5,700 nt of DNA from JAYQUR01 sp038133505 (GTDB lineage Bacteria > Pseudomonadota > Alphaproteobacteria > MPNO01 > UBA830). Below the pieces are notes generated by a model. The model saw only the letters and a program-made list of their open reading frames with translations, searched no databases and had not been told where the DNA came from. The DNA lies in NCBI GenBank assembly GCA_038133505.1, contig JAYPTI010000179.1, forward strand, positions 1 to 5,700, read 5' to 3'. Positions within the stretch are counted from its first letter, which is position 1; every line of letters begins with the position of its first letter. The translations under genes were made by a program, and so were the position numbers. This document shows positions 1-5,700 of this stretch, one piece after another.

Positions 1-1138
1 CGGCCGGTTGTCGCGGCGAGGTCGCTGGCAGGTCGTCTGCGACCAGGCGGTGCGCCGGCGCCGTGAGCGGGGCGAGGAAGCCCGAAAAGTCCTTGTTCTC
101 CTGCATGGCGCAGACTAGCGCGACCGGCCCGGCGCGCCGCCAGTCCTTCACCGCGTCGGCAAGCGCCGCGCCGGCGCCGGGATTGTGGCCGCCGTCGACC
201 CAGAGCTCCGCACCGTCGGGCAACAGATCGACAAGCGGCCCGGTTCGCAGGCGCTGCAGCCGGGCCGGCCAGCGTGCGCTCGATACCCCTTCGGAAAACT
301 CCTCCAGTCCCCAGAAGCCGGGCTTCCAGCGCCGCAGGGCGGCGATCGCCGTGCCGGCATTTTCGTATTGGTGCGCTCCCGCCAGCGACGGCGGCGGCAG
401 ATGTATCTCGCCGCCGTCATCGCGATAGACCATCCCGCCGGCGACCGGCGCGCTGGTCCAGTCGATGCCGCCGATCGACAGCGGCGCGTCCAGTTCGCGC
501 GCGCGAGCCTCGATCACCCGCAACGCCTCCGGCGCCTGCGGTGCGACCACGCACGGAACCCCGGGCTTCAGGATGCCCGCCTTCTCGAACGCGATGTCGG
601 CGAGCGTGCCGCCGAGGAACTGGACGTGGTCGATCGAGATCGGCGCGATTACGGTCGCCGCCGGGCGCGCGATGACGTTGGTCGAATCGAATCGTCCGCC
701 GAGGCCGGTCTCGAGCAGCAGTAGGTCGGCCGGCGTCCGCGAAAAGGAGAGAAACGCGGCCGCCGTCGTGATCTCGAAATAGGTAATCGGCACGCCCGCG
801 TTCACCTGTTCGCATTCTTCGAGCACGGCGAGGAGCGCGTCCTCGTCTATCTCCGTGCCCGCCAGCACGATGCGCTCGTGAAACCGGACGAGATGGGGCG
901 AGGTGTAGACGTGGACGTCGAGCCCCGCCGCCTCGGCGATGGCCCGCATGAAGGCAATGGTCGAGCCTTTGCCGTTGGTGCCGGCGACGTGAATGACGGG
1001 CGGCAGGCTGCGTTCGGGATTGCCGAGCTGCGCCAGGATTCGCTCGGTCCGGTCGAGCGACAGGTCTATCAGTTTAGGATGAAGCGCGGTCAGCCGTTCG
1101 AGGACGGCGTCACTCCTGCGCGGGGGCTTCTCCGCCAT
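1..1138 (-). CDS. folC: Folylpolyglutamate synthase / dihydrofolate synthase, C-terminus cut off by window edge
   Basis: This Mur-ligase-family enzyme uses ATP to add glutamate to dihydropteroate and/or reduced folates in the cytoplasm. Translating the minus strand from the ATG at 1138 gives 379 residues with no stop before the left edge; the family is usually about 420-440, so roughly the last 50 are missing. Visible motifs, in order: the P-loop GTNGKGST (53-60), YTSPHLVRFHERI (78-90), YFEITTAAAF (120-129), LETGLGGRFDSTN (142-154), SIDHVQFLG (168-176), FEKAGILK (184-191; the lysine at 186 aligns by memory with the carbamylated lysine of E. coli FolC), WPARLQ (290-295) and DGGHNP (315-320, starting the C-terminal ligase domain). 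The start is supported by an AGAGGG ribosome-binding site 5 bases upstream and the family-like N-terminus. It overlaps the end of accD by 29 bases. Whether it has both activities or one cannot be told from motifs alone. Confidence 0.96.
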   Translation of the reverse strand, partial: MAEKPPRRSDAVLERLTALHPKLIDLSLDRTERILAQLGNPERSLPPVIHVAGTNGKGSTIAFMRAIAEAAGLDVHVYTSPHLVRFHERIVLAGTEIDEDALLAVLEECEQVNAGVPITYFEITTAAAFLSFSRTPADLLLLETGLGGRFDSTNVIARPAATVIAPISIDHVQFLGGTLADIAFEKAGILKPGVPCVVAPQAPEALRVIEARARELDAPLSIGGIDWTSAPVAGGMVYRDDGGEIHLPPPSLAGAHQYENAGTAIAALRRWKPGFWGLEEFSEGVSSARWPARLQRLRTGPLVDLLPDGAELWVDGGHNPGAGAALADAVKDWRRAGPVALVCAMQENKDFSGFLAPLTAPAHRLVADDLPATSPRQPA

Positions 1139-2054
1139 CGCCGCCCTCTTTGGGGTCTCCGGCCGCCTCTGCCGGCACGAGCGGGACGATCTCGGCCGGC
1201 GGCGCGCGCCGCATCAGGAGATTGAGAAGCCGTCCCACCGTCTCCGCCATTTCGGCGCGCGGCACGACCATGTCGACCATGCCGTGTTCGAGCAGGTATT
1301 CGGCGCGCTGGAACCCATCGGGCAGTTTCTCGCGGATCGTCTCCTCGATGACGCGCGCGCCGGCGAAGCCGATGATCGCACCGGGCTCCGCGATGGCGAC
1401 GTCGCCGAGCATGGCGAACGACGCCGACACGCCGCCGGTGGTCGGGTCGGTCAGGATGACGATGTAGGGAAGCCCCGCTTCCTTCACCTCCTGCACCGCG
1501 ACGGTGGTGCGCGGCATCTGCATCAGCGAGAGGATGCCCTCCTGCATGCGCGCGCCGCCCGACGACGGGATGACGATGAAGGCCGCTTCCTGAAGGACGG
1601 CGAGCCGCGCCCCGGCGAGGATGCCGTTGCCCACCGCAATTCCCATCGAGCCGCCCATGAACTTGAAATCGAACACCGCGATGACCGTCTTCCGGCCGCC
1701 GACGGTGCCGTGCGCGACGATGATCGCATCGTTACGCCCGGTGCTCGCCCGCGATTCCTTGAGCCGGTCGGAATAGCGCTTGCGATCGCGGAACTTCAAC
1801 GGATCCGCCTGCGCCTCGGGCACTACGATCTCCTCGAAGCTGCCGTTGTCGAACAGCATCTCCAGCCGGTCGCGCGCGGCGAGCCGCATGTGATGGCCGC
1901 AATTGCTGCAGACGTTCCTGTTTTCCGCGAGGTCGCGGTGGAACAGCATCTGTTCGCAGGACGGGCATTGCAGCCAGAGATTCTCCGGCACGTCGGACTT
2001 GGCGCCGACGAGCGAGCGGATTTTCGGCCGGACGTAGTTGGTGATCCAGTTCAT
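1110..2054 (-). CDS. accD: Acetyl-CoA carboxylase carboxyltransferase subunit beta
   Basis: AccD pairs with AccA (not in this window) to form the carboxyltransferase, which moves the carboxyl group from carboxybiotin on AccB to acetyl-CoA, making malonyl-CoA for fatty acid synthesis. The 314-residue protein begins MNWITNYVRPKI. It has a four-cysteine zinc ribbon (C30, C33, C49, C52), then the crotonase-like carboxyltransferase core: FMGGSMGIAVG (132-142), SGGARMQEGILSLMQM (165-180), TDPTTGGVSASFAMLGD (202-218) and QRAEYLLEHGMVD (249-261). The last 30 or so residues are a Pro/Ala/Gly/Glu-rich tail of low complexity. The reading frame stays open upstream to 2450, but ATG 2054 is the right start: it has a strong GGAGGG site 7 bases upstream, matches the family N-terminus, and overlaps the trpA stop as ATGA. 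The 3' end overlaps folC by 29 bases. Length and motifs are normal. Confidence 0.98.
   Translation of the reverse strand: MNWITNYVRPKIRSLVGAKSDVPENLWLQCPSCEQMLFHRDLAENRNVCSNCGHHMRLAARDRLEMLFDNGSFEEIVVPEAQADPLKFRDRKRYSDRLKESRASTGRNDAIIVAHGTVGGRKTVIAVFDFKFMGGSMGIAVGNGILAGARLAVLQEAAFIVIPSSGGARMQEGILSLMQMPRTTVAVQEVKEAGLPYIVILTDPTTGGVSASFAMLGDVAIAEPGAIIGFAGARVIEETIREKLPDGFQRAEYLLEHGMVDMVVPRAEMAETVGRLLNLLMRRAPPAEIVPLVPAEAAGDPKEGGDGGEAPAQE
1144..1149 (-). promoter_or_regulatory. Ribosome-binding site of folC inside accD
   Basis: The minus strand reads AGAGGG here, followed by a 5-base spacer and the folC ATG at 1138. It lies inside the accD coding sequence. It decides the folC start and suggests that folC can be initiated independently even though it overlaps accD. 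Seen directly; function inferred. Confidence 0.6.
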
Positions 2055-2875
2055 GCGCGCGCCCTCCGGCCGGCGGCCGCCAGATCCGAGACATAGGACA
2101 GCGTGTCGGTCACGAGATCGGCGGAGGGCTTGCCGTCGGCGCCGATGCCGCCGGCGACCCGCTCCACGATGGCGGTGCCGACGACCGCCGCGTCCGCCAC
2201 CCGCGCGACCTCCGCCGCCTGGTCGGGCGTGCGAATGCCGAAGCCGACCGCGACCGGCAGGTCGGTCTGCGCCTGAATCCGCCCGACATTTGCGGCGATA
2301 TCGCTCGCCGCGGCGGAGCTTGTTCCGGTGATGCCACGCACGGCGACATAATAGACGAATCCGGCGGCGTTTTCGACGAGGGTGCCGATTCGCGCGTCCG
2401 TGGACGTCGGCGCGACCAGCCGCACCATGTCGATTCCCGCCGCGTCGCAAGGAAGGCGGAGCTCGGCCTCTTCCTCGGGCGGCAGGTCGACGACGATCAG
2501 CGCATCGACCCCGGCCGCGCCCGCGTCCGCCGCGAAGCGTTCGGGCCCGTAAGAGTAGATCGGGTTGTAGTAGCCCATCAGCACGATCGGCGTCGCATCG
2601 TCCGACTTGCGGAAATTCGCGACCATCGCCAGCGTCTTCGCCATCGTCTGGCCGGCTGCCAGCGCGCGGCCGGCGGCGAGCTCGATCGCGGGACCGTCGG
2701 CCATCGGGTCGGTGAACGGCATGCCGAGCTCGATCACATCGGCGCCGGCGCCTGGCAGGCCGCTCAGGATCTCGGCCGAGACGTCGTAGGTCGGGTCGCC
2801 CGCCGTCACGAAAGTCACGAGGCCGCCGCGGCCTTCGGCCCTCAGCGCGGCAAAACGAGCCTCGATGCGGCTCAC
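2051..2875 (-). CDS. trpA: Tryptophan synthase alpha subunit
   Basis: TrpA cleaves indole-3-glycerol phosphate to indole and glyceraldehyde 3-phosphate and passes indole through a tunnel to TrpB. The 274-residue TIM barrel starts at a GTG (2875) that shares a GTGA with the trpB stop. A GGGG run 7 bases upstream is a modest ribosome-binding site. The N-terminus (SRIEARFAALRAEGR, then LVTFVTAGDP) fits the family from this GTG. The catalytic acids E49 (in IELG) and D60 (in DPMADGP) fall at exactly the Salmonella TrpA numbers. Also visible are the LMGYYNPI segment (99-106), Y175, the ITG loop motif (182-184) and the phosphate-binding GFGI (211-214). The frame remains open far upstream into trpB, but that stretch is only trpB read in the wrong frame. 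The trpA stop overlaps the accD start as ATGA. It looks fully functional. Confidence 0.98.
   Translation of the reverse strand: MSRIEARFAALRAEGRGGLVTFVTAGDPTYDVSAEILSGLPGAGADVIELGMPFTDPMADGPAIELAAGRALAAGQTMAKTLAMVANFRKSDDATPIVLMGYYNPIYSYGPERFAADAGAAGVDALIVVDLPPEEEAELRLPCDAAGIDMVRLVAPTSTDARIGTLVENAAGFVYYVAVRGITGTSSAAASDIAANVGRIQAQTDLPVAVGFGIRTPDQAAEVARVADAAVVGTAIVERVAGGIGADGKPSADLVTDTLSYVSDLAAAGRRARA
2062..2067 (-). promoter_or_regulatory. Strong ribosome-binding site of accD inside trpA
   Basis: The minus strand reads GGAGGG, 7 bases before the ATG at 2054. It is the best Shine-Dalgarno match in the window and lies in the last codons of trpA. It fixes the accD start against the much longer open frame that reaches 2450. 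It also suggests accD gets strong initiation of its own in addition to coupling through the ATGA overlap (inference). Confidence 0.7.
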
Positions 2876-4086
2876 AGCTCGACCCCGAGCGCGTCGGCGA
2901 CGGAAAACACGTCCTTGTCGCCGCGCCCGCACATGTTCATGACGATAAGGTGGTCGGCCGGCAGCGTAGGCGCGTAACGCAGCACGTAGGCAAGCGCATG
3001 CGCGGGCTCCAGCGCCGGGATGATGCCCTCCAGCCGACTGCACAGCTGGAACGCATCCAGCGCCTCGCGGTCGGTGGCCGAGACGTAGTCCACGCGGCCG
3101 GTATCGTTCAGCCACGCGTGCTCCGGGCCGATGCCGGGATAGTCGAGGCCGGCCGAAATAGAATGCGCCTCCTCGATCTGGCCGTCCGCGTCCTGCAGCA
3201 GGTAGGTGCGGTTGCCGTGGAGCACGCCGGGACGGCCGGCGGTGAGCGACGCCGCGTGGCGGCCGGTCTCGACCCCCTCGCCCGCCGCTTCGACGCCGTA
3301 GATCTTGACGCCCTCGTCGTCGAGGAAAGGATGGAACAGGCCCATCGCGTTCGACCCGCCGCCGATGCAGGCGACGAGACTGTCGGGCAGGCGACCCTCC
3401 GCTTCCATGATCTGCTCGCGCGCCTCGATGCCGATGATCGACTGGAAGTCGCGTACCATCGCCGGATAGGGATGCGGGCCGGCGACGGTTCCGATGACGT
3501 AGAAGGTATCGTCGACATGCGCGACCCAGTCGCGCAGCGCCGCGTTCATCGCGTCCTTGAGCGTCGCCGAGCCGGTCTTGACGGCAACGACCTCGGCGCC
3601 CAGCAGCTTCATGCGGAAGACGTTGGGCTTCTGGCGCTCGATGTCGGTCGCGCCCATGAAGACGACGCAGGGCAGCCCGAACAGCGCGCAGACGGTCGCG
3701 GTGGCGACGCCGTGCTGGCCCGCACCGGTCTCCGCGATGATCCGCGTCTTGCCCATGCGGCGCGCGAGCAGCACCTGGCCCAGCGTGTTGTTGATCTTGT
3801 GCGCGCCGGTGTGGTTGAGCTCGTCGCGCTTGAAATAGATCTTCGCGCCGCCGCAATGCTCGGTAATGCGCGAGGCGAAATAGAGCGGGCTCGGCCGGCC
3901 GACATAGTTCGCGAGCAGATCGTCGAACTCGCGCCGGAACGCGGGATCGGCCTGTGCGGCTTCATAGGCCTTTTCGACCTCTTGCAGCAGCGGCATCAGC
4001 GTCTCGGCGACGTAGCGTCCGCCGTAGATGCCGAAATGGCCGTCCTCATCCGGGCCGGCGCGATATGAGTTTGGTTTTGCGGTCAT
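2872..4086 (-). CDS. trpB: Tryptophan synthase beta subunit
   Basis: TrpB is the PLP enzyme that joins indole from TrpA with L-serine to make L-tryptophan in the alpha2-beta2 complex. The 404-residue protein shows the N-terminal FGIYGGRYVAETL (18-30), the PLP-binding lysine K97 in HTGAHKINN, the catalytic glutamate E119 in AETGAGQHGVA, and the glycine-rich phosphate cradle GGGSNA (242-247). These sit a constant 10 residues after the Salmonella positions (K87, E109, 232-237). Near the C-terminus MCGRGDKD has cysteine (387) where Salmonella TrpB has S377, next to the PLP ring nitrogen; I believe this is a common natural variant. ATG 4086 is chosen because it matches the family N-terminus and overlaps the trpF stop as ATGA. 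No good ribosome-binding site precedes it (the nearest GGAG is over 20 bases away), so translation probably depends on coupling to trpF. This is the main tryptophan-operon TrpB type, not the TrpB2 type. Confidence 0.99.
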   Translation of the reverse strand: MTAKPNSYRAGPDEDGHFGIYGGRYVAETLMPLLQEVEKAYEAAQADPAFRREFDDLLANYVGRPSPLYFASRITEHCGGAKIYFKRDELNHTGAHKINNTLGQVLLARRMGKTRIIAETGAGQHGVATATVCALFGLPCVVFMGATDIERQKPNVFRMKLLGAEVVAVKTGSATLKDAMNAALRDWVAHVDDTFYVIGTVAGPHPYPAMVRDFQSIIGIEAREQIMEAEGRLPDSLVACIGGGSNAMGLFHPFLDDEGVKIYGVEAAGEGVETGRHAASLTAGRPGVLHGNRTYLLQDADGQIEEAHSISAGLDYPGIGPEHAWLNDTGRVDYVSATDREALDAFQLCSRLEGIIPALEPAHALAYVLRYAPTLPADHLIVMNMCGRGDKDVFSVADALGVEL

Positions 4087-4769
4087 GACGGACGGATTTT
4101 TAGCGCTTTCTCCGCCGCAGCGGAACCGTCCTGCGCGGCTTCCAGGAAAGCACGGATCAAGGCAGGGTCTTTCCGCCCGGGCGCGGATTCGACGCCGGAC
4201 GACACGTCGACCGCCGGCGCGCCCGATATCCGGATCGCGTCGGCGACATTGGCGGGATCGAGGCCGCCCGACAGCATCCACGGCAGCGGCCAGTCGCGGC
4301 CGTGCAGGATCGTCCAGTCGAACGAGACGGCGTTGCCGCCCGGCAGCGCACCCTTCATGTCGGCGGGCGCCTTGGCATCGAACAGCAGCATGTCGGCCGC
4401 CTCCAGATACGCATCGGCCGCGCCGAGATCTTCGGTTGCCGATACCTTGATCGCCTTCATGGTGCGCGTGGCCGTCCGTGCGCCGATCTCGCGGACGCGC
4501 GCCGGCGTCTCCGCGCCGTGGAGCTGGAACATGTCGATGGCGGCGGCGGCGAGAATGCCGTCGATCAGCGCATCGTCCGCATCGACGGTCAGCGCAACCG
4601 CCTCGACGCCGTCGGGCAGACGGGCGGCGAGTGCGCCGGCTTCGTCAGGCGTCACGTTTCGGGGCGAGCGCGGAAAGAAGACGAAGCCCACATAGCGCGC
4701 GCCGCCCGCGACGGCGGCGTCCAGCGCATCGGCACTGCTGATGCCGCAGATCTTGACGTCGCAGCTCAT
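4083..4769 (-). CDS. trpF: Phosphoribosylanthranilate isomerase
   Basis: TrpF converts N-(5-phosphoribosyl)anthranilate to the deoxyribulose form (CdRP), the Amadori step before TrpC makes indole-3-glycerol phosphate. The 228-residue single-domain TIM barrel has the general-base cysteine C8 in VKICGI, GFVFFPRSPRNV (28-39), FQLHG (81-85), the general-acid aspartate D131 in LLFDAKAP, and the phosphate-binding loops SGGLDPANV (167-175) and DVSSGVESAPGRKD (188-201). It stands alone rather than fused to TrpC as in E. coli. It starts 10 bases after the pyrF stop with no clear Shine-Dalgarno sequence, and its stop overlaps the trpB start as ATGA. The MSCDVKICGI N-terminus fits the family from this ATG. 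TrpC is not in the window, so the tryptophan pathway is split across loci. Confidence 0.97.
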   Translation of the reverse strand: MSCDVKICGISSADALDAAVAGGARYVGFVFFPRSPRNVTPDEAGALAARLPDGVEAVALTVDADDALIDGILAAAAIDMFQLHGAETPARVREIGARTATRTMKAIKVSATEDLGAADAYLEAADMLLFDAKAPADMKGALPGGNAVSFDWTILHGRDWPLPWMLSGGLDPANVADAIRISGAPAVDVSSGVESAPGRKDPALIRAFLEAAQDGSAAAEKALKIRPS

Positions 4770-4779
4770 CCGGATGCGC

Positions 4780-5511
4780 TCACGCCAGCGCGCCTGCGAT
4801 CTCGGCGGCGATGCGTCGCGCCGCGCCGACGGGATCCTCGGCGCGGGTGATCGGCCGGCCGATGACGAGATGATCGGCGCCGGCGGCGACCGCCTCGCCC
4901 GGGGTCATGACCCGCTTCTGGTCGTCGGCGCCGGCCCAGTCGGGCCGCACGCCAGGCACGACAAGGGCGAAGCTTTCGCCGATCTCGGCGCGCAGCATGG
5001 CGACCTCCTGCGGCGAACAGACGACGCCGTCGAGGCCGGACGCCTCGGCCAATCTTGCCAGCCGCAGCACCTGGTCGGCGGCGGGCCCGCGCTGGCCGAC
5101 GGCGTCGAGATCGGAATCGTCGAGGCTGGTCAGCACGGTGACGGCGACGATCCTGGGCCGTTTCGGCCCGCCCTCGGCGGCCGCCTCGGCGGCGGCACGC
5201 AGCATCGCCGGACCGCCAGAGGCATGCACGGTCATCACCGCGCAGTTGAGCGGCAGCGCCGCGCGGATGCCGCCCGCGACCGTGTTCGGAATGTCGTGGA
5301 ACTTCAGGTCGAGAAAGATGCGGTGCCCGAAATCGGCGACCTGCTTCACGCCCTGCGGACCGTGCGCGGTGAAGAATTCCTTGCCGAGCTTGATCGCGCC
5401 GACCTCGCCCGAGAGCATCTCGGCGAGCAGCAGCGCCTCGTCGAGCTTGGTGGTGTCGACGGCGCAGAAAATGCGTTCGATGGGGTCCGGCCCGGTCATC
5501 CTGTCAGTCAT
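4780..5511 (-). CDS. pyrF: Orotidine 5'-phosphate decarboxylase
   Basis: PyrF decarboxylates OMP to UMP, the last step of de novo pyrimidine synthesis, as a cytoplasmic TIM-barrel dimer. The 243-residue protein carries the family signature DLKFHDIPNTV (68-78), including the catalytic D68, K70 and D73. It also has FCAVD (15-19), the active-site lysine in IKLGKEFF (K41), VPGVRP (185-190) and the phosphate-binding GRPIT (218-222). This is the bacterial type of about 230-245 residues. The start is uncertain: an in-frame TAA at 5518-5520 makes ATG 5511 the farthest upstream ATG, and a second in-frame ATG lies at 5499 (residue 5). Neither has a convincing Shine-Dalgarno sequence. It is the first gene of the compact set, with trpF only 10 bases downstream. 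Pairing with trpF is a matter of shared transcription; the two reactions are in different pathways. Confidence 0.97.
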   Translation of the reverse strand: MTDRMTGPDPIERIFCAVDTTKLDEALLLAEMLSGEVGAIKLGKEFFTAHGPQGVKQVADFGHRIFLDLKFHDIPNTVAGGIRAALPLNCAVMTVHASGGPAMLRAAAEAAAEGGPKRPRIVAVTVLTSLDDSDLDAVGQRGPAADQVLRLARLAEASGLDGVVCSPQEVAMLRAEIGESFALVVPGVRPDWAGADDQKRVMTPGEAVAAGADHLVIGRPITRAEDPVGAARRIAAEIAGALA

Positions 5512-5617
5512 GCCAGCTTAATAGATCATTTTGCGCATCGTTCCCATACGCGTTCCGCGCCGGGGGCTCTTCGAGTGCGATTCCATGGGCCGCGTGCGGG
5601 CCGGGCGACCCGGGGCG
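5512..5617 (-). promoter_or_regulatory. Non-coding gap before pyrF, likely holding the operon promoter
   Basis: These 106 bases are the only non-coding gap of more than 10 bases in the window. The 5515-5540 part is clearly more AT-rich than its surroundings. On the minus strand it holds TATTAA (5523 to 5518), six bases before the pyrF ATG, with TGGGAA (5546 to 5541) 17 bases further upstream. The second hexamer matches the -35 consensus at only three of six positions, so this is a weak promoter guess; if right, the pyrF mRNA would be leaderless. I see no tryptophan-rich leader peptide, attenuator pair or riboswitch. The promoter may instead lie further upstream, beyond the window. Confidence 0.3.
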
Positions 5618-5630
5618 TCAGTCGCGCCCC
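5612..5630. repeat. GC-rich inverted repeat over the upstream gene's stop codon
   Basis: The plus strand reads GGGGCG, a 7-base loop, then CGCCCC, a perfect 6-base-pair stem with the TGA stop codon of the upstream frame lying at the edge of the loop. No T run follows on the minus strand, so it does not look like a standard intrinsic terminator. It could stabilise an mRNA end or be a chance product of GC-rich sequence. An overlapping smaller repeat, CCGGG-CGA-CCCGG at 5601-5613, would compete with it. Confidence 0.35.
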
Positions 5631-5700
5631 TGGGCCGGCAACGCGATGCGGTCGCCGGCGGCCGGGATACGGGTCGTCGACGGCGTCGTCGCCCGGGGAT
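5618..5700 (-). CDS. Possible C-terminal end of an unidentified upstream gene
   Basis: One minus-strand frame enters from the right edge and runs 26 codons to a TGA at 5618-5620. It encodes a Pro/Thr/Ala/Arg-rich tail ending in RIALPAQGRD. Of these codons, 25 of 26 end in G or C, as in the real genes of the window and better than the two other minus-strand frames, which is the main reason to call it coding. The tail has no recognisable domain. In alphaproteobacteria I recall small LapA-like membrane proteins upstream of pyrF or trpF, and such proteins can end in tails like this, but nothing here proves it. Same strand as the operon, ending 106 bases before pyrF, so it could be co-transcribed. 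Confidence 0.4.
   Translation of the reverse strand, partial: PRATTPSTTRIPAAGDRIALPAQGRD

Noticed and set aside
180..194. FolC has DGGHNP instead of the textbook DGAHNP
   Set aside because: I recall DGGHNP in many alphaproteobacterial FolC proteins, and Ala to Gly is conservative, so it is not a defect.
63..815. Several plus- and minus-strand open frames over folC
   Set aside because: All are low-complexity shadows. The true folC frame runs unbroken from 1138 to the left edge with all family motifs.
2055..2450. 132-residue N-terminal extension of accD, Arg/Gly-rich
   Set aside because: It overlaps trpA in another frame. The family N-terminus and a strong GGAGGG site put the start at 2054.
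2876..3856. Long upstream extension of the trpA frame
   Set aside because: It is trpB read in the wrong frame. The GTG at 2875 gives the normal TrpA length and the expected catalytic residue numbers.
2950..4068. A 372-codon open frame on the plus strand, antisense to trpB
   Set aside because: It is an out-of-frame shadow of a well-supported trpB. Long antisense frames are expected in GC-rich DNA, and the product is Arg/Ala/Asp-rich with no recognisable motif.
4087..4281. Upstream extension of the trpB frame
   Set aside because: It is trpF read in the wrong frame. ATG 4086 gives the normal TrpB N-terminus and the ATGA overlap.
5518..5586. A 22-codon minus-strand frame before pyrF as a possible leader peptide
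   Set aside because: It has no tryptophan codons, no ribosome-binding site and no following attenuator-like hairpins with a T run, and its codon use is unlike the real genes.
1..5700. Search for tRNA, rRNA, CRISPR, insertion sequences, toxin-antitoxin or defence genes
   Set aside because: Nearly all the window is filled by housekeeping genes on one strand; no direct repeat arrays, transposase motifs or structured RNA genes were seen.

Overview
The window is a stretch of ordinary bacterial chromosome in which every supportable gene lies on the minus strand. The DNA is strongly GC-rich, with G or C at most third codon positions. The protein types and the gene order pyrF-trpF-trpB-trpA-accD-folC suggest an alphaproteobacterium. 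I recall trpFBA-accD-folC as a familiar order in that class, but I cannot place the organism below class level from the sequence alone.

Reading in the direction of transcription (right to left), the window opens with what looks like the last 26 codons of an unidentified upstream gene (5618-5700). About 106 bases of non-coding DNA follow. They hold a GC-rich inverted repeat over that gene's stop codon and an AT-rich patch just before pyrF. Next come pyrF (orotidine 5'-phosphate decarboxylase, 4780-5511), trpF (phosphoribosylanthranilate isomerase, 4083-4769), trpB and trpA (tryptophan synthase beta 2872-4086, alpha 2051-2875), accD (acetyl-CoA carboxylase carboxyltransferase beta subunit, 1110-2054) and folC (folylpolyglutamate/dihydrofolate synthase, 1138 down to the left edge, where it is cut off).

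The six genes look like one transcription unit. pyrF and trpF are 10 bases apart. trpF/trpB, trpB/trpA and trpA/accD each overlap by 4 bases (ATGA, GTGA, ATGA), and accD/folC overlap by 29 bases. No terminator or internal promoter is visible between them. The unit joins the last step of UMP synthesis, three of the activities of tryptophan synthesis (the other trp genes are not here), the first committed step of fatty acid synthesis and folate polyglutamylation. All key catalytic residues I could check are present, so every complete gene looks functional.

I see no mobile element, RNA gene, CRISPR array, phage gene or defence system, and no sign of an undescribed system. The modest points of interest are the short region before pyrF, the pyrF start, and the tight coupling of genes from unrelated pathways.
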